From NCBI RefSeq assembly GCF_904424705.1, contig NZ_CAJGBF010000010.1, positions 1 to 64,000 on the forward strand: a stretch of DNA of 64,000 bases. The letters are read 5' to 3'. This DNA is from Rossellomorea arthrocnemi (GTDB lineage: Bacteria > Bacillota > Bacilli > Bacillales > Bacillaceae_B). This document shows, one piece after another, positions 41,918-51,442 of the stretch; positions within the stretch are counted from its first letter, which is position 1, and every line of letters begins with the position of its first letter. The position numbers and the translations under genes are program-made. The notes under the pieces were generated by a model, which saw only the letters and a list, made by a program, of their open reading frames with translations, ran no database searches and had not been told where the DNA came from.

Positions 41918-44018
41918 ACCTGCCCATAAACAAACCTACCGGGTCGAAGGGTTCACGTGTGCAGGTTGTGCAGCCAAGTTCGAAAAAAACGTTCAGCATC
42001 TAGATGGTGTGGTGGATGCGAAGGTGAACTTTGGTGCTGCCAAGATTACTGTATACGGGGATACCACAAAGGATTTGGTAGAAAAAGCAGGGGCATTTGA
42101 AGGGCTTCGCTTAACAGAAGACGGTATGAGAAAGGTTCAGAAAGAAAAAGAACCATTTTATAGAAGATACAAGCATTTATTACTTTCTGGCTTTCTTATC
42201 CTGATTGCCTATTCACTATCCTTGACAGGTATTGAAAATAATCAAATTCTCTCTACCCTTTCATTCGCTGCAGCGATCGTGATTGGCGGGTATCGCTTAT
42301 TTGAAACGGGATTCAAGAACTTGTTTAAACTTGAGTTCGATATGAGGACGCTGATGACCATCGCGATTATAGGTGCTGCCCTCATAGGTGAATGGGGTGA
42401 AGGTGCAATCGTTGTCCTTCTTTTTGCCATCAGTGAAGTATTGGAAGCTTACTCAATGGATAAGGCAAGGGAATCGATCCGTTCCCTCATGGACATCGCC
42501 CCCCCACAGGCACTGATTATCCGCAATGGGTCAGAGATGATCGTTGATGCAGAGGATATAGAAATCGGTGACATTATGTTGGTGAAGCCTGGCCAAAAGA
42601 TTGCCATGGATGGAGATATACTTGAAGGGGCGTCATATATTAATCAGGCAGCGATCACGGGTGAATCGGTTCCTGTGGAGAAAATCCGGGGAGATGCTGT
42701 TTTTGCGGGGACGTTAAATAAGGAAGGCTACCTTAAAGTGATAGTGACAAAAAGAATAGAGGACACGACTCTTGCCAAGATCATTCATCTGGTCGAGGAA
42801 GCACAGGGAGAAAAAGCCCCTTCCCAGGCATTTGTTGATGTGTTTGCAAAATATTATACACCGATTATCATGATCTTGGCATTCCTTGTCGCCGTTATTC
42901 CTCCACTTTTGTCTGGGGGGGATTGGTCGATGTGGGTGTACCAGGGACTGTCGGTCCTTGTCGTCGGCTGTCCTTGTGCATTGGTGATTTCCACTCCTGT
43001 AGCGATCGTGACGGCTATCGGAAACGCTGCCAAAAATGGCATTCTTATCAAAGGTGGTGTGTACTTGGAAGAATTGGGTCGACTAAAGGCCATTGCATTT
43101 GATAAAACCGGTACTCTTACTAAGGGAGAGCCTGAAGTAACAGATATGATTCGTTTAGGAGATGTGGAAGAGAGTGAACTGTGGATGATGATGTCCACCC
43201 TAGAATTTCATTCACAACATCCTCTCGCCCACGCATTTATTAAAAAAGCGGAAGAGCTGAAAATAGATTATAGGCTCTGTGAGGTGTTTGAGTTTCAATC
43301 CCATACGGGTAAAGGGATCAGTGGCCGCATCGGCGATAATAGATATTACCTTGGTTCCCAAAGTCTTTTTGTTCAAACACCATCAACTGAATTTGAAAAT
43401 CTCCAGAATGAAGGGAAAACCGTAATGGTGTTCGGAACTGCTGATACTCCTTTAGCCCTTGTAGCCGTCGCGGATGAGGTAAGGGATGCAAGTAAGGAAG
43501 TTATTAATCATCTGCACGAGTTGGGGATAGAGCAATCCGTTATGCTGACCGGGGACCATGAAAAAACGGCAAGATCAATCGGGAACAGAATCGGAGTCAA
43601 AGAAATCAAAGCAGGTCTGCTTCCGGAAGAAAAATTGGGGCTTATTAAAACGTATATGAAAACGTACGGAAGAGTCGCGATGGTAGGGGACGGGATAAAT
43701 GATGCACCTGCCCTTGCAGCTTCGAATGTAGGGATTGCCATGGGTGGTGCAGGAACGGACACGGCATTAGAAACCGCAGACATTGCGTTAATGAATGATG
43801 ACTTGAGAAAATTACCGTATATCATCCGTCTAAGCCGGAGTACGCTTTCCATCATCAAGCAAAATATTTCTTTTGCCATTGGAATTAAACTACTTGCTTT
43901 ATTACTTGTCATTCCTGGCTGGCTTACATTGTGGATCGCGATTTTTGCCGATATGGGGGCGACACTGCTTGTAACGTTGAATGGTCTCAGATTAATAAGA
44001 ATAAAAGATCGAAAGTGA
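41907..44018 (+). CDS. cadA: Cd/Zn/Pb-exporting P1B-type ATPase CadA
   Basis: The 703-residue pump has an N-terminal heavy-metal domain with [12 protein letters not shown] (Cys18, Cys21), an actuator motif [10 protein letters not shown], the intramembrane metal site [11 protein letters not shown] (CPC near 356), phosphorylation motif [11 protein letters not shown] (Asp near 398), the HP locus QHPLAHA and [13 protein letters not shown]. The CPC plus Cys-x-x-Cys domain and a CadC partner point to divalent soft metals. It starts with GTG 41907 inside the cadC end, implying coupled translation. Confidence 0.93.
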   Translation: MTNKPAHKQTYRVEGFTCAGCAAKFEKNVQHLDGVVDAKVNFGAAKITVYGDTTKDLVEKAGAFEGLRLTEDGMRKVQKEKEPFYRRYKHLLLSGFLILIAYSLSLTGIENNQILSTLSFAAAIVIGGYRLFETGFKNLFKLEFDMRTLMTIAIIGAALIGEWGEGAIVVLLFAISEVLEAYSMDKARESIRSLMDIAPPQALIIRNGSEMIVDAEDIEIGDIMLVKPGQKIAMDGDILEGASYINQAAITGESVPVEKIRGDAVFAGTLNKEGYLKVIVTKRIEDTTLAKIIHLVEEAQGEKAPSQAFVDVFAKYYTPIIMILAFLVAVIPPLLSGGDWSMWVYQGLSVLVVGCPCALVISTPVAIVTAIGNAAKNGILIKGGVYLEELGRLKAIAFDKTGTLTKGEPEVTDMIRLGDVEESELWMMMSTLEFHSQHPLAHAFIKKAEELKIDYRLCEVFEFQSHTGKGISGRIGDNRYYLGSQSLFVQTPSTEFENLQNEGKTVMVFGTADTPLALVAVADEVRDASKEVINHLHELGIEQSVMLTGDHEKTARSIGNRIGVKEIKAGLLPEEKLGLIKTYMKTYGRVAMVGDGINDAPALAASNVGIAMGGAGTDTALETADIALMNDDLRKLPYIIRLSRSTLSIIKQNISFAIGIKLLALLLVIPGWLTLWIAIFADMGATLLVTLNGLRLIRIKDRK

Positions 44019-44028
44019 GGGATATCCC

Positions 44029-44922
44029 ATGGGTCACGATCACAGTCATGGCCACAATCAAAATAAAAAAGCATTATTAATCAGTTTTTTATTCATTTTT
44101 ACCTTTATGATCGTTGAAGTGATTGGTGGAGTAGTGACAAATAGTCTTGCCCTTCTTTCAGATGCAGGGCATATGCTCAGTGATGCAGCGGCACTAGGCC
44201 TTAGTCTGGCAGCATTTTATATAGGTGAAAAGGCGTCTGATAAAGGGAAGACATATGGTTACAAACGTTTTGAAATCGTAGCTGCATTTCTGAACGGCAT
44301 TACCCTGATTCTCGTTTCCCTTTATATCTTCTGGGAAGCCTACCATCGATTTATTGATACACCAAATGTTTCATCAAGTATGATGATCATCGCTGTAATA
44401 GGATTAGTTGTGAACATCATCGTAGCCTGGGTTTTAATGAGGGGGGATACGGAGCATAACTTGAATGTTCGCAGTGCCTTCCTTCATGTGCTAGGTGATA
44501 TGCTTGGGTCAGTAGGAGCCATCATAGCGGGTCTCCTGATCTATTTCTTTGATTGGAATCTGGCTGATCCGATCGCTTCCGTTATCGTAGCAATCCTCAT
44601 TATCGTCTCGGGATGGAGAGTCACGAAGGATTCCATTCATATCTTAATGGAGGGATCTCCAAGAAATGTAGATACGGAAAAAGTGGGCAAAAGTCTTTCG
44701 ATCATACCGGGAGTCATTGAAGTCCATGATCTTCATGTGTGGTGCATTACCTCTGAATTTACGGCTCTTAGCTGTCATGTAGTCGTGGAAGATGGTGTGA
44801 ATCGGGATGCAATCTTATTACAACTTTCCGAATTTCTTGGAGAGGAGTATAACATTCACCACGCAACCATCCAAGTCGAGGGGAAAAGTGTATTAGAAGG
44901 CCATCATCACTGTTGTCCATGA
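44029..44922 (+). CDS. czcD: Cation diffusion facilitator CzcD
   Basis: The 297-residue transporter has a His-rich N-terminus (GHDHSHGHNQ), six membrane helices with the metal site SLALLSDAGHMLSDA (Asp45, His48), a second HVLGDMLGS site (His and Asp of helix 5) and a cytoplasmic C-terminal domain ending GHHHCCP. It exports Zn, Co or Cd by proton or K+ antiport. It lies 10 bases after cadA, third gene of the operon, so resistance combines a P-type pump with an antiporter. Confidence 0.93.
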   Translation: MGHDHSHGHNQNKKALLISFLFIFTFMIVEVIGGVVTNSLALLSDAGHMLSDAAALGLSLAAFYIGEKASDKGKTYGYKRFEIVAAFLNGITLILVSLYIFWEAYHRFIDTPNVSSSMMIIAVIGLVVNIIVAWVLMRGDTEHNLNVRSAFLHVLGDMLGSVGAIIAGLLIYFFDWNLADPIASVIVAILIIVSGWRVTKDSIHILMEGSPRNVDTEKVGKSLSIIPGVIEVHDLHVWCITSEFTALSCHVVVEDGVNRDAILLQLSEFLGEEYNIHHATIQVEGKSVLEGHHHCCP

Positions 44923-45034
44923 TTATTTGGAGTGGCTGTACATGGAGCATTTTTTTCGGTGCTGCTGTAAATTAGGTAAAATGATGTTTATTTTCCTCCC
45001 TATCTGGGGTATATCCTCAATTGGAGGGATGAAA

Positions 45035-45220
45035 ATGCTACACCAAGAGACGCAACCACAACAGAAAAAAACACCAGAATTAAAAAAGGACTTTTATATT
45101 CAACAATTATTGAGGATTGGCGTTTATAAATCTTTCGGAAAACAGCTTTATGAACTGTCGATGAATGAATTACAGGATGTCTACCTTGAATATTATGTTG
45201 GAGGAGATATAACTCATTAA
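45035..45220 (+). CDS. FbpA-like small protein
   Basis: The 61-residue protein contains DFYIQQLLRIGVYKSFGKQLYELSMNELQ in consecutive parts, the pattern of the Fur-regulated basic protein A family (two helices with GVYK..G.QLYELS). FbpA-type proteins assist small-RNA iron sparing in B. subtilis. No convincing Fur box was found upstream. GGAGGG (45023-45028) is 6 bases before ATG 45035; ATG 45029 is also in frame. Confidence 0.7.
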   Translation: MLHQETQPQQKKTPELKKDFYIQQLLRIGVYKSFGKQLYELSMNELQDVYLEYYVGGDITH

Positions 45221-45257
45221 AAAAAGACGACCCTTTAGAAAAAGGATCGTCTTTTTT
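45221..45257. terminator. Bidirectional intrinsic terminator
   Basis: AAAAAGACGA pairs with TCGTCTTTTT with inner CCTTT/AAAGG, between converging genes. Confidence 0.9.
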
Positions 45258-45274
45258 GTTGAGCAAAGGGGATA

Positions 45275-46177
45275 TTATGGAACGTCATGTCCCATAGATG
45301 TTTGCAGGATCTCAAACCATTGATCATGATCCAATGTAATGCTAAGTGAATTGATTGCGTTTTGGATTCGTTCTTTTTTACCTGAACCCACGATCGGCAT
45401 AATGTTTGCCGGATGATTAAGCAGCCATGCATACAGAACTTCGTCAATCCCGTTTGCACCTGTTTCTTCTTGGATTTTCTTTAATGTTCGTTGAAGCCTG
45501 ACAGCTTTCTCCTCTTCTCCTTTGAAAATCGTCCCGCCTGCCAGTGGTGACCATGCCATTGGTGCCACGCGCTTTTCCTGACAAAGGTTTAAAGTGCCGT
45601 CTGCAAAATTCTCCAAGTGGTAAGCAGACAATTCAATTTGGTTTGTGATCAATGGAAAGGATAAATAAGATTGAAGCATATTCCACTGATGATCTTTAAA
45701 GTTGGACACGCCGAAATGCCGTACTTTGCCCTCTTCTTTTAATTGAGAGAAGGCTTCAGCCACTTCTTCTCCATTCATGAATGGGTCGGGTCGGTGAATC
45801 AATAATAAATCAATGTAATCTGTCTTTAAATGTTGGAGAGAATTCTCAACTGAAGCGAGAATGTGTTTTTTACTAGTGTTGTAATGGTGTGTTTTATGCT
45901 GGGGTCGATTGTCAGAAGGCAGGACGATCCCGCATTTCGTTACAATCTCCATCTTTTCCCGCAATGAAGGCTGAAGGGAAAGAGCCTCACCGAATAAGGC
46001 CTCACACGTATAAGATCCGTAAATATCTGCATGGTCAAAGGTTGTGATTCCGCTTTCAATATTGTGTTGAATTAAGGATAATGTGTCTTCCTTTGGTTGA
46101 TCCCAATCTGCAAGTCTCCATAATCCATGAATGATCCTGGAGAATGATAGGTCTTCTGTCATTTGTATTCTTTGCAT
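45275..46177 (-). CDS. Aldo/keto reductase (YcsN-like)
   Basis: The 300-residue TIM-barrel oxidoreductase has GITTFDHADIYGSY (catalytic Asp and Tyr), DYIDLLLIHRPDP (His), GVSNFKDHQWNML and IMPIVGSGKKERIQNA for NADPH. It resembles the YdhF/YcsN branch rather than the YvgN-like enzyme at 17 kb. GAGAGGTT precedes the ATG. The substrate is unknown. Confidence 0.87.
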   Translation of the reverse strand: MQRIQMTEDLSFSRIIHGLWRLADWDQPKEDTLSLIQHNIESGITTFDHADIYGSYTCEALFGEALSLQPSLREKMEIVTKCGIVLPSDNRPQHKTHHYNTSKKHILASVENSLQHLKTDYIDLLLIHRPDPFMNGEEVAEAFSQLKEEGKVRHFGVSNFKDHQWNMLQSYLSFPLITNQIELSAYHLENFADGTLNLCQEKRVAPMAWSPLAGGTIFKGEEEKAVRLQRTLKKIQEETGANGIDEVLYAWLLNHPANIMPIVGSGKKERIQNAINSLSITLDHDQWFEILQTSMGHDVP

Positions 46178-46263
46178 AGATGTAACCTCTCTTCATATGG
46201 TATGGAGATATTCTTTCATAGTCATACTAAATGTATATTACTACGTATTGAAAGGAAATAGAA

Positions 46264-47175
46264 ATGATTGAACCTCTTCGGTATATAGTACGTCATTGGG
46301 GGATGAATCCTGAATTCATGGAAACACTTCGTCACCACCCGAATGTTACGAAAGTGAAGGCAGAAGGGAAGAATTTCTACTTGAAAAGAAGAAAGTATTC
46401 TTCCGTAGAAAATCAAATGGAGGAGCATTATCTAACCTCTTATTTATTGAGTAACCGCATGAAAGTTGAATGCCCTCTATTAACCAGCTCTCGTCGTCCG
46501 TATGTCAAAGAAGGAAACCAGCTCTATTCTTTATATGAAGCGTTGGAAGGAACGCCATTGAAAAATGATTCTATAACTTCCCTGACAAATGCGGGAGCAT
46601 ACCTTTCAACCCTTCACCTCTTCCTTAAAAAATATCGATGTCACAATGAAGTGAAGGGATGGGAGATTGAGAAGCACGTAAGAGAATGGGTGGACAAGCT
46701 TGATTCGACAACGATTGGAAAACGGGGGCAAAGGATTTTATCAAGGATGAAGAGGAGCAGGACATCTTTTGAGAGTTTGCCCAGTCAACTTGTCCATAGC
46801 GACTACAATCCGGGGAATATTTTGATAAAGGAGGGGGAGGTGAGCGGAATCATTGACTTTGAACGAATACGGACGGCACCACGCATTACAGACATCGGTT
46901 ACTTCCTTGCAGGTATACTAAAGGTAGTACCAGAGGGAAGAAGAGATCATTCTATCAAATGGATCAAGTCCTTTATGAAAGGATATGAAAGATATGGTCA
47001 TTTGAGTTTTGAAGAGCAAAGACTGTTGCCGGCAGTGGTCAATCTCTTTCTACTGCAACATGCATTTCTTTTCTTTCACCATGGGTATTCCGAAGCGGCT
47101 TCTGCATGCATATTTTTCATAGATGACCTGACCGAGTCTTCTCATTTTCAGCTAATCTTTCAAAATGAAAAGTAA
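46264..47175 (+). CDS. Aminoglycoside-phosphotransferase/CotS-like kinase fold
   Basis: The 303-residue protein has the protein-kinase-like catalytic signature VHSDYNPGNILIKEG (about 177-191, Asp as base) and the metal-binding IIDFERIRTAP (about 195). The N-lobe is short and the family includes spore coat CotS, choline and fructosamine kinases and antibiotic kinases. The substrate cannot be assigned. GAAAGGA precedes the ATG. It is monocistronic, just ahead of the TPP riboswitch. Confidence 0.75.
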   Translation: MIEPLRYIVRHWGMNPEFMETLRHHPNVTKVKAEGKNFYLKRRKYSSVENQMEEHYLTSYLLSNRMKVECPLLTSSRRPYVKEGNQLYSLYEALEGTPLKNDSITSLTNAGAYLSTLHLFLKKYRCHNEVKGWEIEKHVREWVDKLDSTTIGKRGQRILSRMKRSRTSFESLPSQLVHSDYNPGNILIKEGEVSGIIDFERIRTAPRITDIGYFLAGILKVVPEGRRDHSIKWIKSFMKGYERYGHLSFEEQRLLPAVVNLFLLQHAFLFFHHGYSEAASACIFFIDDLTESSHFQLIFQNEK

Positions 47176-47244
47176 ATGCTTGAATAACCACCCGTTCTAT
47201 GGCAAAGTAGGAATGAAGATAACGTTTAAACTCATAATCTAATA

Positions 47245-47338
47245 AGTGTAGGGGGACCGGAATGGCCGGTTGAGATTGTATCCTGTAGAATACTGACCCT
47301 TTGAACCTGAACTGGCTGATACCAGCGTAGGAAACATT
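47245..47338 (+). ncRNA. TPP riboswitch (THI element)
   Basis: The conserved core is present: CCGGTTGAGA on the left half and ACCCTTTGAACCTGAAC, CTGGCTGATACCAG and GCGTAGGAAA on the right. P1 can form between AGTGT (47245-47249) and ACATT (47334-47338). It binds thiamine pyrophosphate and shuts the operon off when the vitamin is plentiful. Confidence 0.93.
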
Positions 47339-47370
47339 CTCTTAAACGATTCTAATTCATGTTTAACGAT

Positions 47371-47403
47371 GCGTCCTGGGCTTTAGCCTGAGGCGCTTTT
47401 TTG
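47371..47403 (+). terminator. Riboswitch-controlled terminator
   Basis: GCGTCCTGGGCT pairs with AGCCTGAGGCGC (with wobbles), followed by six Ts, 33 bases after the TPP aptamer. Confidence 0.85.
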
Positions 47404-47483
47404 TTATACATTCATTTGCTTTAATAAGTGAAGAATATTTGAATAAACGTTGAAACAGCCAAAAGATTTAAGGAGGATACAAT

Positions 47484-48473
47484 ATGAAAAAATGGATGTT
47501 CATCATCACTTGTTCTGTACTTCTGTTAACGGCCTGCAGCAGTGCAAAAGACAAGGCTCTTGATGAGAAGGAGGAACTTAAAAAGGTCTCCGTCGTACTC
47601 GACTGGACACCGAATACCAATCACACAGGATTATATGTAGCGAAAGAAAAAGGCTACTTCAAAAAACAGGGTTTGGATGTAGATATCATATTACCTGGAG
47701 AAGCGGGTGCCGATCAACTCGTTGCTTCAGGGAAAGCAGAATTCGGGGTTGGGTATCAGGAAAGTGTTACTCAAGCAAGAGTCCAGGATGTTCCCCTCGT
47801 ATCGATTGCTGCAGTTATTCAGCATAATACTTCCGGGTTTGCTTCTCCTAAGAGTAAGGGTATTACTAAACCAACGGATTTCGAAGGGAAAAACTACGGC
47901 GGGTGGGGATCCCCGGTGGAAAAAGCTGTTATGGATTCGATCATGAAACAAGAGAATGCTGATGTGGATAAAGTGAATTTCATCAATATGGGAGACACCG
48001 ATTTCTTTACCGCCGTAAAACGTGATGTGGATTTCGCATGGATCTATTATGGGTGGACTGGTATCGAGGCTGAGCTTCGGGGTGAAGAATTAAACATGTT
48101 GTATGTAAAGGATTATTCTAATAAACTTGACTATTATACTCCGGTCCTAACAACGAATGAAAAAATGATCGAATCAAATCCTGAAACGGTCAAAGCATTC
48201 CTTTCAGCGACTTCAAAAGGGTATCAATATACTATCGACAACCCGAAAGAAGCCGCTGATATCCTCCTAGAGGCAGCTCCGGATCTTGATAAAGAATTAG
48301 TCATCAAGAGTCAGGAGTGGTTAGCGCCTAAATATAAGGATGACGCTGACAGATGGGGAGAGCAGAAGCTTGACGTTTGGGAGAACTATGCATCATGGAT
48401 GTATGATAATGATTTATTAGATAAAAAACTAGAGAGCAAGAAAGCATTTACGAACGAATTTTTACCAAAATAA
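47484..48473 (+). CDS. thiY: Thiamine-precursor ABC transporter lipoprotein ThiY
   Basis: The 329-residue lipoprotein has lipobox LLTAC (Cys18) and an NMT1/THI5-like fold: VVLDWTPNTNHTGLYVAKEKGYF at the front, ADQLVASGKAEFGVGYQE and NYGGWGSPVEKAVMDSI. ThiY binds formylaminopyrimidine-type (HMP) precursors outside the cell. It is the first gene after the riboswitch terminator and is followed closely by a thiamine-binding-domain gene and the thiXZ partners. Confidence 0.92.
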   Translation: MKKWMFIITCSVLLLTACSSAKDKALDEKEELKKVSVVLDWTPNTNHTGLYVAKEKGYFKKQGLDVDIILPGEAGADQLVASGKAEFGVGYQESVTQARVQDVPLVSIAAVIQHNTSGFASPKSKGITKPTDFEGKNYGGWGSPVEKAVMDSIMKQENADVDKVNFINMGDTDFFTAVKRDVDFAWIYYGWTGIEAELRGEELNMLYVKDYSNKLDYYTPVLTTNEKMIESNPETVKAFLSATSKGYQYTIDNPKEAADILLEAAPDLDKELVIKSQEWLAPKYKDDADRWGEQKLDVWENYASWMYDNDLLDKKLESKKAFTNEFLPK

Positions 48474-48485
48474 GAGGTGAACAAA

Positions 48486-48776
48486 ATGGGGAACGCACTT
48501 GTAAGCATTCAAATTATTCCGAAGACAAAAAGCGGTGAAGATGTCATTCCGTATGTTGATGAAGCAATCGCGATCATTGAAAAATCCGGGGTCCATTATG
48601 AAGTACACCCGTTAGAAACTACGATGGAAGGGAATCTGACCGATTTATTTAAGGTGGTCGAGCAAATGAATGAGCGGATGACTGAAATGGGCAGCACAAA
48701 TGTCATTTCACAAATTAAAGTATTGTATCAGCCGGATGGGATAGAGATGAACGACTTAACGGAGAAATATAAGTGA
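48486..48776 (+). CDS. Thiamine-binding (MTH1187/YqgV-type) protein
   Basis: The 96-residue ferredoxin-like protein contains VSIQIIPKTKSGEDVIPYVD and VHYEVHPLETTMEGNLTDLF, the pattern of the MTH1187/YkoF group that binds thiamine-related pyrimidines. GAGGTG lies 6 bases before ATG 48486, and the stop overlaps the permease start (TGATG). Its place between the binding protein and permease suggests a cytoplasmic sequestering or delivery role for the imported pyrimidine. Confidence 0.82.
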   Translation: MGNALVSIQIIPKTKSGEDVIPYVDEAIAIIEKSGVHYEVHPLETTMEGNLTDLFKVVEQMNERMTEMGSTNVISQIKVLYQPDGIEMNDLTEKYK

Positions 48777-49537
48777 TGAGAACATGGATTTCTAAAGGAT
48801 GGAGACCCTTCTTGGTCCTCATCCTTTTATTCATCATTTGGGAAGTCACCACGAGGGTATTCCAAGTTCCTGCATGGCTGATGCCTTCCCCTTCCGATAT
48901 ATGGGCTGAAGGGGTCACTTCATGGCCCCTTTTCTCTCTACACCTTGCTTCAACGACTTATCTGACGATTGCCGGGTTTACGATTGGCTGTTCCATCGGG
49001 ATCGGGACTGCGGTTGGATTGCATCTCCTGCCAAAGGTAAGGGAAGCGGTCTATCCGCTTATGATCTTGTCCCAGAATATACCCATCATTGTCCTGGCTC
49101 CTCTTCTTGTTATTTGGTTTGGGTTTGGACTCTTACCAAAAATCATCGTGATTACCTTAATATGTTTCTTTCCGGTTGCCGTCTCGGCAATGGATGGATT
49201 TAGACAGACGAATGCAGAGTATATCCTCTATATGAAAATGTCTGGCGCTACAAAAGGACAGATTTTCAGGAAAGTGGAATGGCCGCATGCACTGCCGTCC
49301 ATCTTCTCAGGTCTGAAAATTTCAGCTACCTATAGCGTGATGGGAGCGGTCATCTCGGAATGGCTCGGAGCTCAAAAAGGAATCGGAGTCTATATGACAC
49401 TGGCATCCTCTTCGTTCAGGACCGACCGGGTATTTGTAGCGATTTTCATGATCATGCTCCTCAGCCTGATGTTCTTTGGAGTCATCCTTTTATTGGAGAA
49501 AATCATGGTGAAGTGGAATCGAAAGGAGGACAAGTAA
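48776..49537 (+). CDS. thiX: Thiamine-precursor ABC transporter permease ThiX
   Basis: The 253-residue permease of the SsuC/TauC class has six membrane helices and the EAA loop MKMSGATKGQIFRKVEWPHALP (in parts, about 148-169) that docks the ATPase. ATG 48776 overlaps the previous stop by one base; GTG 48773 is also possible. It ends one base before the thiZ start codon's ribosome-spaced ATG, so the operon is tightly packed. Confidence 0.9.
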   Translation: MRTWISKGWRPFLVLILLFIIWEVTTRVFQVPAWLMPSPSDIWAEGVTSWPLFSLHLASTTYLTIAGFTIGCSIGIGTAVGLHLLPKVREAVYPLMILSQNIPIIVLAPLLVIWFGFGLLPKIIVITLICFFPVAVSAMDGFRQTNAEYILYMKMSGATKGQIFRKVEWPHALPSIFSGLKISATYSVMGAVISEWLGAQKGIGVYMTLASSSFRTDRVFVAIFMIMLLSLMFFGVILLLEKIMVKWNRKEDK

Positions 49538-49538
49538 T

Positions 49539-50276
49539 ATGACGACCTTATCCATTCAAAATATGTCTAAGTCCTTTGATGGTGAATTGATTTTGGATGA
49601 TCTTACCATTCAAGTGAAAGAAGGTGAGTTTGTTTCAATTCTTGGACCTTCCGGAAGTGGGAAAAGCACCTTATTTCACGTAATCGGTGGACTGTTCACA
49701 CCCGATTCAGGAGATATTCAGCTGGATGGTCAGTCGATAAATGGTCGGAGAGGTTCCATCAGCTATATGCCTCAAAGTCCGTCTCTCTTTCCGTGGAGGA
49801 CGGTGATCGAGAATGTAATGCTTGGTCAGGAGTTACATGGTAAAAGGGATAAGGATAGAGCGATGAATATGATTGAACGTGCCGGGTTAAAGGGTTATGA
49901 GGACGCTTATCCTGAAGATCTCTCCGGGGGGATGAAACAGCGTGTGGCATTCATTCGTGCCCTGGTCAGCCCTCAATCGTTTCTGTGCCTGGACGAACCT
50001 TTTTCGGCCCTGGATGAATTTACCCGATTGGACATGCAGAAGTGGCTTCTTTCCATTTGGGAAGAGGATCTGAGCTCGGTTCTATTTGTCACTCATAATA
50101 TTGATGAAGCCCTCTTTTTGTCAGACCGGATCATCGTATTATCAACCCGGCCAGCACGCGTGCAAAAGGAGTTCAATGTGCCATTCCCCCGACCGCGTGA
50201 CAAAGAAATTCTTTTAACCGGAGAATTCTTGAAATGGAAAACGGATATTTTTGAGGAGTTATCTCAATATGTGTAA
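49539..50276 (+). CDS. thiZ: Thiamine-precursor ABC transporter ATPase ThiZ
   Basis: The 245-residue ATPase has Walker A GPSGSGKST (about 36), MPQSPSLFPWRTVIENV (Q-loop), signature LSGGMKQRVAFIRAL and Walker B FLCLDEPFSALDE, typical of nitrate/sulfonate/taurine-type importers. It completes the ThiXYZ importer. Its last 8 bases overlap the next gene. Confidence 0.92.
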   Translation: MTTLSIQNMSKSFDGELILDDLTIQVKEGEFVSILGPSGSGKSTLFHVIGGLFTPDSGDIQLDGQSINGRRGSISYMPQSPSLFPWRTVIENVMLGQELHGKRDKDRAMNMIERAGLKGYEDAYPEDLSGGMKQRVAFIRALVSPQSFLCLDEPFSALDEFTRLDMQKWLLSIWEEDLSSVLFVTHNIDEALFLSDRIIVLSTRPARVQKEFNVPFPRPRDKEILLTGEFLKWKTDIFEELSQYV

Positions 50277-51048
50277 ACCATTCTTGATCGATGCTCATAT
50301 TCACCTGGATTTATATGAAATGGAAGAACGGGAAAAAATTTTGCAGGAACTCGACCTTTATTCAGTAGAGGCTCTTATATCTGTATCTTTTCACCTGCAA
50401 TCATCCAAACAAAATCTTGCATTTGCGAATAGAGACAGACGGATTAAGGCAGCAGCCGGTTTTCATCCGGAACAAGAGCTCCCGTCTGTAAGAGAGGTGG
50501 ATGAACTTCTGGCATATATTCAGCGAAATCATGAAGACCTCGCAGCAATCGGAGAGGTAGGGTTACCCTATTATAAAATGAAAAGTGACCCGTCTATGGT
50601 GCTCACTCCTTATATAGAGCTGCTGGAACGTTTTATCATTGAATCCAAGCTGCTGGATAAACCCATCATTCTTCATGGGGTTTATGAACATGCTCCCATC
50701 ATTTGCGATTTATTGGAGAAACATTCGGTTTCAAAAGCGCATTTTCATTGGTTCAAGGGAGATAAGGAAACAATTGAAAGGATGATTCGTAATGGTTACT
50801 ACGTTTCCGTTACGCCGGATGTACTGTATGAAGAGGAAATACAGCAGCTTGTCAGAAACTATCCAATTGAGAGGCTGATGGTGGAAACAGACGGTCCTTG
50901 GCGGTTTGGAGATGTCTTTCAAGAAAGAATGACTCATCCCGGCATGATGCACCGTTCCATTGAAAAAATCGCAGAAATCAAAGGTATGTCAGAAGCAGCA
51001 GTATATAAGCAAATGTTTTGGAATACATCTGAATTTTATGGAATATAG
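50269..51048 (+). CDS. TatD-family metal-dependent hydrolase
   Basis: The 259-residue amidohydrolase-fold protein has the metal ligands of TatD: FLIDAHIHLD near the start, IGEVGLPYY, IILHGVYEHA, AHFHWFKGD and RLMVETDGPW. It overlaps thiZ by 8 bases and shares the TPP-regulated operon. That suggests a role in processing imported thiamine breakdown products, though TatD proteins are best known as nucleases. The canonical GLDYY-like motif reads GLPYY here. Function is inferred from context only. Confidence 0.82.
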   Translation: MCKPFLIDAHIHLDLYEMEEREKILQELDLYSVEALISVSFHLQSSKQNLAFANRDRRIKAAAGFHPEQELPSVREVDELLAYIQRNHEDLAAIGEVGLPYYKMKSDPSMVLTPYIELLERFIIESKLLDKPIILHGVYEHAPIICDLLEKHSVSKAHFHWFKGDKETIERMIRNGYYVSVTPDVLYEEEIQQLVRNYPIERLMVETDGPWRFGDVFQERMTHPGMMHRSIEKIAEIKGMSEAAVYKQMFWNTSEFYGI

Positions 51049-51050
51049 AA

Positions 51051-51094
51051 AAAGAGGCTTCTCCTGCAACTTGTGCAGGAGAGGCCTCTTTTTG
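51051..51094 (+). terminator. Intrinsic terminator of the thi operon
   Basis: AAAGAGGC...TCTCCTGCA pairs with TGCAGGAGA.GGCCTCTTT, followed by Ts. Confidence 0.9.
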
Positions 51095-51185
51095 CCAAGA
51101 AAATCATTAAACATCTTTTACCATCATAATTCTAACCTTCTTAACAGAAAATGATAACAATGACATGATGAAAAAGGTGAGAAAG

Positions 51186-51431
51186 ATGGAATTGAACGAT
51201 CACTATATGCCATATCAAGCTGGCGATGTTGTATACGTGATTTACCGAAACCCGCATACTCAAAGTGTGGCTAATGTACAGGAAGCAGCAGTCGTACACA
51301 ATCCGGAAAATCCGAATGAATTAGCATTATTTCTATATGAAACCTATTACCCGTTAACCCATGAAATAGCCGTTTATCCAACAGAAGCAGAAGCTGAGAA
51401 TGCCTATTCACAATCATTTGGAGACCTATAG
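51186..51431 (+). CDS. splA: Spore photoproduct lyase regulator SplA
   Basis: The 81-residue protein opens MELNDHYMPYQAGDVVYVIY and matches SplA, the small regulator that limits splAB expression during sporulation (TRAP-like fold). AAAGGTGAG lies before ATG 51186, and the gene ends 11 bases before splB. A sigma-G-like -10 (CATCATA, 51122-51128) is present upstream but its -35 is not convincing. Confidence 0.85.
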   Translation: MELNDHYMPYQAGDVVYVIYRNPHTQSVANVQEAAVVHNPENPNELALFLYETYYPLTHEIAVYPTEAEAENAYSQSFGDL

Positions 51432-51442
51432 GAGGGAATAGC

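Noticed and set aside
45001-45034. Fur box upstream of the FbpA-like gene
   Set aside because: No 7-1-7 GATAATGAT-type inverted repeat could be found; iron control is therefore not claimed.
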